Positions 16,501-23,900 of a stretch of 64,000 nt of DNA are shown in pieces. The notes beneath the pieces are model-generated. The model made no database searches. It saw only the letters and a program-made list of their open reading frames with translations, and was not told the DNA's origin. Location of the stretch: the NCBI GenBank assembly GCA_003755025.1, contig RJVL01000008.1:62001-126000 (forward strand), in the 5' to 3' direction. The stretch's first letter is position 1, and every line of letters starts with the position of its first letter. Made by a program: the position numbers and the translations under genes. The stretch is from Diaphorobacter nitroreducens. Its GTDB lineage: Bacteria > Pseudomonadota > Gammaproteobacteria > Burkholderiales > Burkholderiaceae_C.

Positions 16501-16643
16501 AGCGCATGGCCGAGAACGACAAGATCGTCACCCGGTATATGGACGACGGCGAGTTTCAGCGCACGGCGTTCCCGATTTTGGCTAAAGAAATCTTCGAGGC
16601 GGTGCACGTGCAACAAAAGCCCCCGGGCAATGGCACGGCTTGA
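13518..16643 (+). CDS. hsdR: Type I restriction endonuclease subunit HsdR
   Basis: A 1,041-aa motor-nuclease subunit. The N-terminal PD-(D/E)xK nuclease is visible as TTDIVLAVNG (Asp139) and TIELKN (Glu153, Lys155). The translocase follows: Walker A SAGSGKT (315-321), DEAH box at 445-448, TATP motif III around residue 510, and a second RecA domain with GFDQPLL and QTLSRLNR. The C-terminal helical domain docks on HsdM/HsdS. I chose the ATG at 13518 (GAGGAAG upstream); a longer frame starts inside the FRG gene. It closes the operon and is followed by a terminator. Confidence 0.95.
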   Translation: MPGQTTERAFEFHVEDLLLKQGGWLPGTNAEWDKARALFPARAFAFIEATQPKLWAEMAALHGANLQPMLLDALGKELDIKGSLHVLRHGFKFYGKLFRLAYFKPAHALSPDVLELYVQNKLTVTRQVPCHPGDHSTTDIVLAVNGLPVATIELKNPGTHQNWRHAVRQYQTDRDPRAPLFDFKKRALVHFAADPDEVWMTTRLAKEKTFFLPFNRGSHPGQIQCGAGNPQHASGYRTGYFWQETLQRDSFLDILGHFIFIEKDEQKVDDGRGGKKLVTTEKMVFPRYHQLDAVRALVAAARVENAGHNYLIQHSAGSGKTNSISWLSHRLASLHNAQDQKVFDCVIVITDRKVLDKQLQDAIYQIEHAQGVVKAIDQDAKQLADALIDGTKIVITTLQKFPFVLRGLLRAAGAENQDKASIEEKAQAKDWQEAIAARRYAVIVDEAHSSQTGETARELKTILGANAQNGAQNGNGDDEADWEDRLNQIMASRGQQQNLSFFAFTATPKGKTLELFGRPRGSGQPEAFHTYSMRQAIEEGFILDVLRNYTTYSTWFKFVKTVEDDPAIPKKKGAKALAKFKELHPHNIEQKTEVMVEHFREHVRHQLGGRGKAMVVTASRIQAVRYKLAFERYILEQGYADIRSLVAFSGTVKDPDTGVEYTEPGMNPDAVTGKPIPESQLPERFGSSDYQVLLVASKYQTGFDQPLLCAMYVDKRLDGVQAVQTLSRLNRKIAGKDEPFVLDFVNKPEEIYAAFKPYFDSTSLQESANPEMLPSIKHELDQLQIYHWSEVEAFARIFYRQPDRQNPADHAHMQRHLQPAVDRFKALEDDEVRSTFRDKLGGYLRMYSFLSQILPYADPDLEMLYSYGRFLLPHLPLDRDNTVVKIGNEVELQYYRLQRVSSGPIELKVGEPEGVCSPTDVGTGKAKEEKAPLSEIIQVLNERFGTTFTDEDRLFFDQIKARATSNSQVIQTAMANPLDKFQLGVRKLIEDLMIQRMAENDKIVTRYMDDGEFQRTAFPILAKEIFEAVHVQQKPPGNGTA

Positions 16644-16727
16644 ACCAGCCCGCAGCAACCTGCGCCAGTGCTCATAAGCTCAGGAGGCCAGTCGGCACTT
16701 GGCCAACCACCCGCCACCAACGTCAGA

Positions 16728-16755
16728 AAAACCAACCACTCTCGCTTGGTTTTTT
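16728..16755 (+). terminator. Terminator after hsdR
   Basis: AAAACCAA (16728-16735) pairs with TTGGTTTT (16746-16753) across a 10-nt loop, and the T run continues. It closes the restriction operon, just before the IS66 end at about 16793. Confidence 0.65.
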
Positions 16756-16792
16756 CGTCCCCCAGAGGTGGCGCGGGTTTGGCTATTGGCTA

Positions 16793-17960
16793 GTAGGCGG
16801 CTGGGCGCCCCACCTTGACGGTCGCAACAGTGCCTGTCAGGCCGCTGGCGTCCAGCGATGAGGCAGCAGTTCGTCGATGCGCCGATACGGATGTGCCAGC
16901 AATCGCTCAAGGACATCGCGCAGATAGACCCACGGATCATGACCGTGCAGCCTGGCCGACTGCACCAGGCTCATCACCATGGCCGCGCGCTGGCCTGCCA
17001 ACTCGCTGCCCGCGAACAACCACGCCTTGCGCCCCATCGCCCACGGGCGCATGAGGTTCTCCAGGTGGTTGTTGTCGATGCTCACGGCCCCGTCGCGCAG
17101 GAAGCGACCGAGCGCCGCCCAGCGCCGCAGGCTGTAGTCCAGGGCCGCGGCAATCGCGCTGCCGTCCGCAACGCGGACCCGCTCGGTGCGCATCCATGCA
17201 TGCAACTCGTCCCACAGCGGCGCGGCGTGCTGCTGCCGGTGCACCAGGCGCTGCGCGGCGTCCATCTCTTTCGCCTGGGCCTCGACGCGGTACAGTCTGG
17301 CGATGCGCTCGATGGCCAACTGCCCAACAGCGCTCGCCTTGGCCTTGGCCAACTCGTCGAACTTGCGCCGCGCGTGCGCCAGGCAGCCCGCCTCGATGCG
17401 GCCTTCGTACTGGAAGACGACGTTGTAGCCGCCGTAGTCGTCGCAGGTCAGCGTGCCTCGCCACTCGGCCAGGAAGTCGGCGGGGTACTTCGAACCCCGG
17501 CCCCTGCAGAACTCGTAGACCACGCCCGCCGTGTCGTCGTGCTCGCCTCGCGCATAGGCCCAGACGTAGGCACGGGCTGTCTTGCCCGCGCCAGGATTGA
17601 GCAGCCTCACCGGCGTCTCGTCGGCGTGCAGCACCCTCGCGCTACGCACGAAGGCACGCTGCGCCTCGTACAGCGGAGCCAGCGCGCCGGCCGCCGCGCC
17701 CGCCCAGGCCGCCAGCGTCGAGCGCGGCGTGTGCACGCCTGAGCGCGTATTGATCAGCTCCTGCCGGTAGTACGGCAGGTGATCGACGTAGCGCGCCACC
17801 AGGGTGTGGGCCAGCAGCCCGGCCGCGGGCAGCCCCTTGTCGATGATCTGCGGCTCGGCCGGCTGCTGCGTGAGGGTCTGGCAGCACTTGCACGCCCACT
17901 TGCCGTAGATGTGCCGATGCACGAAGAACTCGGCGGGCACCACATCCAGACGCTCGCTTG
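16793..17960 (-). mobile_element. Truncated IS66-family insertion sequence
   Basis: The element contains the C-terminal two thirds of tnpC. Its tnpC-proximal end appears to be GTAGGCGGCTGGGCG at 16793, matching the usual IS66 terminal-repeat style. The other end, including tnpA, tnpB and the first ~140 codons of tnpC, is missing, and homology stops near 17960. No matching second terminal repeat was seen. The element is therefore immobile by itself. Confidence 0.7.
16837..17958 (-). pseudogene. tnpC: 5'-truncated IS66 transposase TnpC
   Basis: The frame keeps the zinc-binding start (KWACKCCQ), the DDE catalytic core (Asp in LHADETPV, Asp in LTCDDYGGYN, Glu in IDNNHLENLMRPWAMGRK) and the C-terminal domain. 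The leucine-zipper and DNA-binding N-terminus is absent; intact TnpC is about 510 aa and this is about 370. The frame runs upstream as SERLDVVPAE to about 17958, and soon after that a stop appears, so the junction is there. The annotatable start GTG at 17943 is not a real translation start. Confidence 0.82.
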
Positions 17961-18103
17961 TTGTGTCGCGCCTCCATTCCCCTCATTTTCCCATCCTCCG
18001 AGCCCTTTCTGTCTCTGTTTTTCTCCACCTGTCCGTAGACTGCTCCAAGGGCGATTACTTGCGTGACAAGGGTTTGAAGACGTCGGATTGTGGTTGCAGA
18101 CTG

Positions 18104-18790
18104 CTACAGCAGCGAGGATTGCGACGTCACCGAACCGGGGTTCGTATAGAACCGTTCCACCGGTGCGAGCCGGAGCAGGTCTTTGGCCTCGTCGAGCGAC
18201 CCGTGCAACCACTGCTCGATATCGCCTGACTCGATAGAGATCACTGACCGCTTGTCCTGCTGATCTGCGGGCAAGCACGGATCGGATTTGTGCATGCGTC
18301 GCATCAGCGGGTGATGATCGGCGTTGACGGTGAGCATGGTGTAGCTCTCATGAACTTCGCCGGAGGATTTGTCGATCCAGGTGTTCCATAGTCCAGCCAG
18401 GCCCCATGGCTGACCGTCGGCCCTCCTGAAGCGCCACCAGACGTTCTTGCCAGTCTCCCAGCAGGGTTCATCAAACGACCTGGCCGGAATTATGCAGCGC
18501 TGACCACGGGCCCAGGGCTGCTTGAATGCTGCCTTCGCGGCCAACTCCTCGCTGCGTGCATTGTTGGTGCTGTACTGCAGCTTAGCCGTCTTGGAGAACC
18601 ATGGGATCAGGCCCCACTGGCCAGCCACCAGCTCACGCCGATACCCCGCATCGTGTGCAGCTCTGCGGATGAAAACCCCCTTGCCGCGTGGAAACACGAC
18701 CTCATTCCACCAGCGCCCGGGCTGGTCTCGCCCGACATGCCAAGTGCGCTCGATTTCGCGCTCCTCGGGGGTTTCATAGCGATTGCACAT
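18104..18790 (-). CDS. SRAP (HMCES/YedK-like) peptidase
   Basis: A 228-aa SOS-response-associated peptidase. It begins MCNRYETPEE, so Cys2, exposed after Met removal, can crosslink to abasic sites in single-stranded DNA. Further family motifs are the Asn-Ala-Arg-(Ser/Ala)-Glu stretch (TNNARSEEL), the RCIIPARSFDEPCW region, TMLTVNADHHPLMRRMHK with the catalytic His, and the C-terminal APVERFYTNP. I chose the ATG at 18790 because the catalytic Cys must be residue 2; the frame extends 49 codons further upstream. SRAP genes are frequent cargo on plasmids and ICEs, where they may shield transferred single-stranded DNA. Confidence 0.9.
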   Translation of the reverse strand: MCNRYETPEEREIERTWHVGRDQPGRWWNEVVFPRGKGVFIRRAAHDAGYRRELVAGQWGLIPWFSKTAKLQYSTNNARSEELAAKAAFKQPWARGQRCIIPARSFDEPCWETGKNVWWRFRRADGQPWGLAGLWNTWIDKSSGEVHESYTMLTVNADHHPLMRRMHKSDPCLPADQQDKRSVISIESGDIEQWLHGSLDEAKDLLRLAPVERFYTNPGSVTSQSSLL

Positions 18791-18895
18791 GTCGCAAGGG
18801 TATAGCCGATGCCCGTTCGTCGCGGCCGAGTTTTGCCTCGATTGGTACGCAACGTCGTTGGCGAGCAAGACGGAGGCAGGCCTGATGGGGATTTT

Positions 18896-18968
18896 ACGAT
18901 ACGACCTCCTAACGATACGACCTCCTAACGAAAGCAAAAAAGACTTCTATATCGCATCTGTATCGCAT
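18896..18968 (+). promoter_or_regulatory. Repeat-rich control region of the kfrA-like gene
   Basis: A perfect 16-bp tandem repeat ACGATACGACCTCCTA occupies 18896-18911 and 18912-18927. TATCGCAT is repeated 11 bp apart (18950-18957, 18961-18968). CGATAC in the tandem repeat is the inverse of GTATCG at 18960. KfrA proteins of plasmids repress their own promoter, so these are likely its binding sites. AAAGGA precedes the start codon. Confidence 0.5.
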
Positions 18969-19000
18969 ACCATATATGTAGCAATATTAAAGGATATGAT

Positions 19001-19618
19001 ATGATACGTCCAGGAATCACCGCCGCTCACGTCGCAGCAGCCGCCGAGGCGCTGCATGCCGAGGGTCAGCAGCCCACCATTCGCGGGGTGCGCGAGCGGC
19101 TTGGCGACACAGGGAGTCCGAACACCATCCAGAGGCACCTGGCCGCGTGGCGCAAGGCACGCCCAGTAGGATCACCAGCGCAGGAGCTACCGAAGGCGCT
19201 GGCCGCTGCCATCGCCGCCGAGCTGGCAGGCGCGACAACCGCAGCGCGTGAAGCCGCCCAGGCCGAAATCGACCAGGCACAGGCCGAGGCTGCGGAGTTG
19301 GCCGCAGCGGGCGAGGCGCTGGAGAACGAGCGTGACGAGCTGGCTGCGCAGGCGCAAGGGCTGCGCGGGGAGCGCGACACGCTCACGGGGCGAGTTGATG
19401 CCCTGCAGGCCGAGAACGAGCGCCTACGCGCTGCACTGGAGGCAGGTCGGGAGCAAGCACAGGCGGCGCAGCAGGCGGCAGCCGTCGCGCAGGCCCAAGT
19501 TCAGGCCGCGCTGGAGCGCGCCACGCGCGCCGAGACACTCGCCGCGCAGCAGGGGCAGGAGCTGGCCAAGGCCCAGCAGGAGGCCGCGCATCTGCGGGGC
19601 CGTCTGGAAGCTGTATGA
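19001..19618 (+). CDS. kfrA: KfrA-like DNA-binding coiled-coil protein
   Basis: A 205-aa protein. Residues 1-60 form the KfrA N-terminal DNA-binding domain (ITAAHVAAAAEALHAEGQQP, then RERLGDTGSPNTIQRHLAAW). From about residue 70 to the end it is one long Ala/Gln/Glu-rich coiled coil. KfrA of plasmid RK2 is an autorepressor that assembles on DNA and supports plasmid stability. This copy sits in ICE cargo beside a tandem-repeat control region. The stop overlaps the start of the umuC remnant (ATGA), which looks like a chance or fusion-generated junction. Confidence 0.82.
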   Translation: MIRPGITAAHVAAAAEALHAEGQQPTIRGVRERLGDTGSPNTIQRHLAAWRKARPVGSPAQELPKALAAAIAAELAGATTAAREAAQAEIDQAQAEAAELAAAGEALENERDELAAQAQGLRGERDTLTGRVDALQAENERLRAALEAGREQAQAAQQAAAVAQAQVQAALERATRAETLAAQQGQELAKAQQEAAHLRGRLEAV

Positions 19619-19911
19619 CGGTTGAAAAATCACTCAGGCGCTCACGCTGCCTCGCGTACAAGAAAGCAGGGGTGTGGCTCATGGACTTGGCCCGCCCGGC
19701 GGATCTGCAGCCAGAACTGTTCGACCCGGCCACCGCCGGCAACGAACGATTGATGGAAGTCGTCGATGCCACCAACCGCCGACATGGGCGTGGTGCGATC
19801 GGCCTTGGAGCCACGGGCTGGCAATCAACGTCCCATTGGGGGATGCGGCAGAAACACCTTTCGCCGTGTTTCACCACCGCCTTCAGTGACCTGCCAGTCG
19901 CATATTGCTGA
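19615..19911 (+). pseudogene. umuC: umuC C-terminal remnant (Y-family polymerase little-finger end)
   Basis: The 98-codon frame matches only the C-terminal end of UmuC: AYKKAGVWLMDL, then RLMEVVDATNRRHGRGAI and WGMRQKHLSPCFTT with the final DLPVA. The polymerase palm, fingers and catalytic carboxylates (~330 aa) are missing. Homology begins about 12 codons after the ATG that overlaps the kfrA stop, so kfrA DNA was joined to a broken umuC. No polymerase activity is expected. Confidence 0.75.
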
Positions 19912-19919
19912 TGCTCCGG

Positions 19920-20456
19920 TCAACAGCCATAGCGCTTTGATCCATCTGGCAGCAATTGATACCGACCGCCCTTGGGCCCGGTGATGCAATCCGTGGCATC
20001 TGCCGACTTGGGGCGGTTGCTTTGCCGAAACTCCCATGGAGCCATAGGGGCCGCTGCGGTTCCCTGCGTGCTCCACAGCCCGACACGCGCCACGCGTGCT
20101 GCCTGCTCGGCAGCGCGAAATGCCGCATCTGTCTGGTACCTGGTGTAGGCCCAGGCCAAGCCTGCCTTGACTTGTTCCAGATTGGCGTCCTTGCCGCGGC
20201 ATTCGACCCTGGCCACCGTGCGGCCATAGTGATCCGTGGCTGTCGGCCTGATCGTCGCATCCGCCTTGAAGCATAGATCGGACAGGTGGCGCTTGCTGCG
20301 CTGGCCGAAGGCCTGGCGGCTCTCTGGCGCATCGATCTCGGCGAGGCGCACGCATACTTGCTGATAGGGATGGGCTGGATTAGCTGCGGGGCAGCGGGCC
20401 GTCAGGGTATCGCCGTCGGATACTCCGACGATCAGGCAAAGCAGGGCGGCAAGCAT
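19920..20456 (-). CDS. Staphylococcal-nuclease-like (thermonuclease) protein
   Basis: A 178-aa SNase-fold protein. Core motifs: GVSDGDTLTARC, VRLAEIDAPESRQAFG with the catalytic Arg and Glu, and HYGRTVARV with the second catalytic Arg. LAWAYTRY follows in the family position. A short hydrophobic start (MLAALLCLIVG) may be an export signal but lacks the positive n-region, and a stop lies only five codons upstream, so the 5' end may be damaged. The C-terminal ~45 residues resemble the extra tail of secreted SNase relatives (GPKGGRYQLLPDGSKRYGC). It converges on the umuC remnant. Confidence 0.8.
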   Translation of the reverse strand: MLAALLCLIVGVSDGDTLTARCPAANPAHPYQQVCVRLAEIDAPESRQAFGQRSKRHLSDLCFKADATIRPTATDHYGRTVARVECRGKDANLEQVKAGLAWAYTRYQTDAAFRAAEQAARVARVGLWSTQGTAAAPMAPWEFRQSNRPKSADATDCITGPKGGRYQLLPDGSKRYGC

Positions 20457-20557
20457 GCGCGATTGACTTCAATAAGGGACGCTGAGGATACTGGCATGCC
20501 GGAAACCTCCATGGGTTCTTGGGCCTTCCAACAACGTTGAACAACGAGGTGGGGCCA

Positions 20558-21610
20558 ATGATCCAGCAACGCTGCTCAGCATCGGCATGGATGGACGCGT
20601 TCCTTGATGAGCGCATGCATCTGCATGGCCTGACGTTTTCGTCAATCCACACCATACGGATCGAACTCAATGGTTGGCTGCGCTGGCTCAATGCCAGGGG
20701 TGTTGCGTGGGATGGGGTCACACCCTCGGACATCCGGCTATGGCTGGGGCATTATCGAGAGTATGCCGACGCGACGATGCAAAAAAAGACCGCGATTCTG
20801 CGCAGCCTGTACAGGTGGGCGCGGGAGCACGAGCTGGTCGAGTCCGACCCCTGGCAGACGATTGTTCGCCCGCGCACCAACAGACCTTGGAGCCCACGTT
20901 TCACACCCTCCATCCGTGCCGTGGATCATCTGCTTGCGCAACCCGACCTTGCCACCATGATCGGGGTGCGCGATCGCGCGATCCTGGAACTGTTGTATGC
21001 GACCGGTCTGCGTGCGGCCGAGTTACTGAGCCTAGCCTGCCATCAGGTCGCCCTCGGAGACTCCGACCGGATCATTGCGGTGATGGGCAAAGGCCAGAAG
21101 GAACGCATCGTGATTTACGGCCAGACAACACAGACATGGCTGCGCTACTACCTGCGGGTGGCAAGGCCCCAACTGCTCACCAGGGTTGGAATCTCGCCTG
21201 ACCGGACACCGCAGTTCTTCGTTCATCCCAGGCCAACAGGGGGCCTGTCCTATCCGATCCTTCGCCTCATGATCCGAGGCTATGCAGACGCTGCCGGGTT
21301 ACCCCTGTTGACCGCTCATTCGCTGCGCCATGCATTTGCCACCCATCTCTACCAGGGCGGCGCCAACCTGAGGGTCATCCAGGAACTGCTCGGCCATAGC
21401 CATCTGGCAACGACCTGCATCTATGCCCGGCCAGCGCCAGATTTGATGCGGGCATTCATTGAGCGCTTTCATCCGCGCGGTATCCACTACGATCGATCTC
21501 AACGTGGCCAACCCCGGGACGCGCTTATCCGCCCCGTCACATCGTTGCGACCCGTCCAGAAAGATCACCCCGCTTTGTTTGATCGCTGGCTTGTCAAAAC
21601 AGCGACATGA
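20558..21610 (+). CDS. XerC/XerD-like tyrosine recombinase
   Basis: A 350-aa site-specific recombinase with an N-terminal SAM-like core-binding domain (about 8-100) and the catalytic domain. The full active site is visible: Arg152 (ATGLRAAELL), Lys178 (GKGQKER), His254 and Arg257 (HSLRHAFATH), His280 (LLGHSHLATT) and Tyr289 (CIYARP). I chose the ATG at 20558 (GAGGTGGGG upstream) over a TTG 13 codons earlier. It is not the long P4-type integrase typical of these ICEs. It sits at the right edge of the cargo block and overlaps the convergent transfer operon by 17 nt, so it may have brought in or resolved cargo. Confidence 0.9.
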   Translation: MIQQRCSASAWMDAFLDERMHLHGLTFSSIHTIRIELNGWLRWLNARGVAWDGVTPSDIRLWLGHYREYADATMQKKTAILRSLYRWAREHELVESDPWQTIVRPRTNRPWSPRFTPSIRAVDHLLAQPDLATMIGVRDRAILELLYATGLRAAELLSLACHQVALGDSDRIIAVMGKGQKERIVIYGQTTQTWLRYYLRVARPQLLTRVGISPDRTPQFFVHPRPTGGLSYPILRLMIRGYADAAGLPLLTAHSLRHAFATHLYQGGANLRVIQELLGHSHLATTCIYARPAPDLMRAFIERFHPRGIHYDRSQRGQPRDALIRPVTSLRPVQKDHPALFDRWLVKTAT

Positions 21611-22505
21611 TCACGAACACCATGCAGACCACGATCAACCCCCGCTTCATGTACAGCAGCAGATCGGCCGTGGCGATCACACCCCTGGCGTAGCGTTGCC
21701 AGACACCCAGCATCGCGCTGCCGACCACAAGCAGGGTGACCACCACCAGCAGCATCTGGTTGATGGAGCGCAGCTTTGCCATGCTGATGCCAGAGCCCGA
21801 CTGGAAGCCCGCCGCGATGGCCGCGTTCATGCTCATGCACCCGCCGCTGCCGTCGCGCACGCAACTCGACGGCGTCCAGGACGGGTTGTAGTTTGTCCCG
21901 GTTCCCGCTATGGGGGGCGAACCCGGACTGGGCGCTGGGCCGGAGCTGCCGCCCGTCATCTTGTCAGCCATGGTGCAGATCGTCGTGCCGTTGATGTCGG
22001 CAAATCCCGTGCATTTGCCCGAGTTGATCATCGTCTGGCAATTGCCGACGCCGAGCTGCACACAGGACAGAACCAGGTTGCCATCGACCGTGCGGCCGTC
22101 GAACTTACCCAGCGCGACCAGCGACGCGGGCGGCTTGGTGGCCAGCATCTGCGTGGTCAGCTTCGACCAGGCGTCCACCTGCTGCTGCAGGCTCCAGGCC
22201 TGGAAAACCGCTGGCTTAACATCTGCAAAGTCCTTGATGTTTTGCGTGTTCAGCTGCAGCACGCCGTAGCAGCAGGAGCCGTTGTAGATGCCAAGCTGGC
22301 CGCCGCTCTCGAACATGGCCAGGTTGCCCACGGCGTCCGCATTGGCCTTCAGCCACGCACTGGCATGCGGCGAGTTGCGCACAGCGGTCGCCACATCTGC
22401 CGCCGTGACGCGCTCGTCGGCATGGGCCTGACTGGCCACAATGAGTGCCGACAGAGCCAGCATGGCGGCGATCAGCCAGCGAAAGGGGGAGGGCAGGGCC
22501 GTCAT
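21594..22505 (-). CDS. Exported lysozyme-like domain fused to a DUF3262/TIGR03758-like membrane tail
   Basis: A 303-aa protein starting with a signal peptide (cleavage after AHA, residue 29). Residues ~55-140 resemble a lytic transglycosylase: NLAMFESGGQ offers the catalytic Glu66, and GSCCYGVLQL matches the Gly-x-x-Gln motif. A Cys-rich linker and a Pro/Gly spacer follow. The last ~85 residues (MNAAIAAGFQSGSGI and two transmembrane helices) copy the small pilin-like gene at 38320-38550. The transglycosylase reading is inference. I chose the ATG at 22505 for the signal peptide. It is last in a four-gene operon and probably opens the cell wall for the transfer apparatus. Confidence 0.75.
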   Translation of the reverse strand: MTALPSPFRWLIAAMLALSALIVASQAHADERVTAADVATAVRNSPHASAWLKANADAVGNLAMFESGGQLGIYNGSCCYGVLQLNTQNIKDFADVKPAVFQAWSLQQQVDAWSKLTTQMLATKPPASLVALGKFDGRTVDGNLVLSCVQLGVGNCQTMINSGKCTGFADINGTTICTMADKMTGGSSGPAPSPGSPPIAGTGTNYNPSWTPSSCVRDGSGGCMSMNAAIAAGFQSGSGISMAKLRSINQMLLVVVTLLVVGSAMLGVWQRYARGVIATADLLLYMKRGLIVVCMVFVIMSLF

Positions 22506-22525
22506 GGGATCGCCTCGGCTGTCAT

Positions 22526-23125
22526 TCAGGGCAACTTGATCGCCCGGTTGCATTCCGGCGCCGGCTTGCCGTACTGCACCACGCGCACATAGGCCATCCT
22601 GTTCTTCGCATCAAACGCGACCTGCTCGTAGTTGCGCGACTTGGGCTGGTCTTCTTCGTTGGATGTGATGTTGCAGTAGCGTGGGAAGTCCTGCTGCGTG
22701 GCCTGTCCCCCCGACAGGCTTTGGATCACAACGCGCATCGGGCATATGGCATAGATGGGGGTGTGGATGGCACTGCTGTTTGGCGGGTCTTCGCACTGCG
22801 GATAGGCCAGCGATGCGGCGCTCAGGATGGTGAAGATGTACCGATTGCCGCCCGCCTCGAAAGTGGTGATGTTCACAAAGGCCGGGTACTTCTTGTCGCC
22901 ATCGCGCGCCGGGAAGCTCTTGAGCGTCGGCCCCCAGATCGCGGCGGCGAGCTTTCTGGATTCGGGCGTGCCCTCATAGCCTGAATAGCTGTAATCGAAG
23001 GCCAGCATATCCATGGTTTGCCACTGCAGGCCCTTCGGGAACTCCACCTTCTTGCCCTGGGCCTGGACGCCCACGGCCAGTGACAGGCCCAGGGCAAGGA
23101 CGGAAACTGTCTTGCGAAACTGCAT
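22526..23125 (-). CDS. Exported protein of unknown function in the transfer region
   Basis: A 199-aa protein with a clear signal peptide (MQFRKTVSVLALGLSLAVGVQA). The mature part holds three Cys (QCEDP, AICPM, RYCNI) plus a terminal one (APECNRAI), consistent with disulfides made by the DsbC-like neighbour. I prefer the ATG at 23125, with AGGAG 8 nt upstream, over the ATG at 23131 or the GTG at 23134. No family recognised. It lies between the lysozyme-like gene and the dsbC-like gene in the same operon, so a periplasmic role in conjugation is likely. Confidence 0.72.
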   Translation of the reverse strand: MQFRKTVSVLALGLSLAVGVQAQGKKVEFPKGLQWQTMDMLAFDYSYSGYEGTPESRKLAAAIWGPTLKSFPARDGDKKYPAFVNITTFEAGGNRYIFTILSAASLAYPQCEDPPNSSAIHTPIYAICPMRVVIQSLSGGQATQQDFPRYCNITSNEEDQPKSRNYEQVAFDAKNRMAYVRVVQYGKPAPECNRAIKLP

Positions 23126-23158
23126 GTTCATCACTCCTGCTGCGTCTTTACTGCGCCG

Positions 23159-23884
23159 CTATTGGGCCTTGCCACTGGCATCGAGCTCGGCCACGAACTG
23201 CTCGGGCGGGGTGGCTCCCACCAGGCGCTTGCCATTGCCAAGGAATACCGTGGGCGTGTTCTGGATGCGGTGTTTTTCACCGAACTTGAGGATTTCCACC
23301 AGGCCCGACACGTCGCAGTCCTGGGTGCCGGTCGGGCGCCGGCCGGCCATGATGGCCTTCCAGGTGCCGGCCCGGTCGGGTGAGCACCAGGCCGTGCGCG
23401 CCAGCGCCTGCGAGCTCGGGTCAATGACCGGGAACATGAAGCGGTACACGGTCACGTCATCGAGCTGATCAACGAACTTGGTGAACACCCTGCAGATGGG
23501 GCAGTTGGGATCTTCAAAGAGGGCGACCTTGCGGCTACCGTTGCCATGCACCTCCTTGATCGCATGCCTGAGCGGCAGGCTGGAGAACGGCACCGAGGTC
23601 AGCCGGTTCACGGTGTCCGCCGTCAGATCCTGCCGGGTCTGCATGTCCAGCATCGTGCCGCCGATGATGCCGAAGCGCCCGCTGGCGTCGGTGTAGAACA
23701 CCTCACCGTCCGAAATCACCTGGTAGATGCCAGGGGCAGGCGTCGCCTGAATCTGATCGACCTTGACCTTGCCGCCTGTCAGGCGTTCGATGTTTGCCTT
23801 GATGGTGGCGGGCGACTGGGCCAGGGCGCTGCCGCTGGCAAACAGCGCCGCCAGCGCGATGGCAAGGATGGGACTGGGTTTCAT
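23159..23884 (-). CDS. DsbC/DsbG-like periplasmic disulfide isomerase of the transfer region
   Basis: A 241-aa protein with a signal peptide (cleavage after ALA, residue 22) and a DsbC-type N-terminal dimerisation domain (KVDQIQATPAPGIYQVIS). The C-terminal thioredoxin fold has active site CPIC at residues 128-131 and the cis-Pro loop TPTVFLG. Two additional Cys (AWCSPDR and TQDCDVS) are typical of the DsbC family. The role is to isomerise disulfides in Cys-rich transfer proteins; several such proteins lie downstream and in the long tra operon. Chromosomal DsbC usually has CGYC, so CPIC marks an element-specific version. Confidence 0.88.
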   Translation of the reverse strand: MKPSPILAIALAALFASGSALAQSPATIKANIERLTGGKVKVDQIQATPAPGIYQVISDGEVFYTDASGRFGIIGGTMLDMQTRQDLTADTVNRLTSVPFSSLPLRHAIKEVHGNGSRKVALFEDPNCPICRVFTKFVDQLDDVTVYRFMFPVIDPSSQALARTAWCSPDRAGTWKAIMAGRRPTGTQDCDVSGLVEILKFGEKHRIQNTPTVFLGNGKRLVGATPPEQFVAELDASGKAQ

Positions 23885-23900
23885 GCAACGGGACTCCCTG

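Noticed and set aside
17642-18278. Minus-strand frames of 128 and 174 aa overlapping the IS66 start
   Set aside because: They are out of frame with tnpC and read across the truncation joint; the sequence is Arg/Ala/Gly-rich shadow.
18896-18927. Two direct 16-bp repeats considered as a CRISPR remnant
   Set aside because: The repeats are immediately adjacent without spacers, there are only two, and no cas gene is present. They fit an operator array of the kfrA-like gene.
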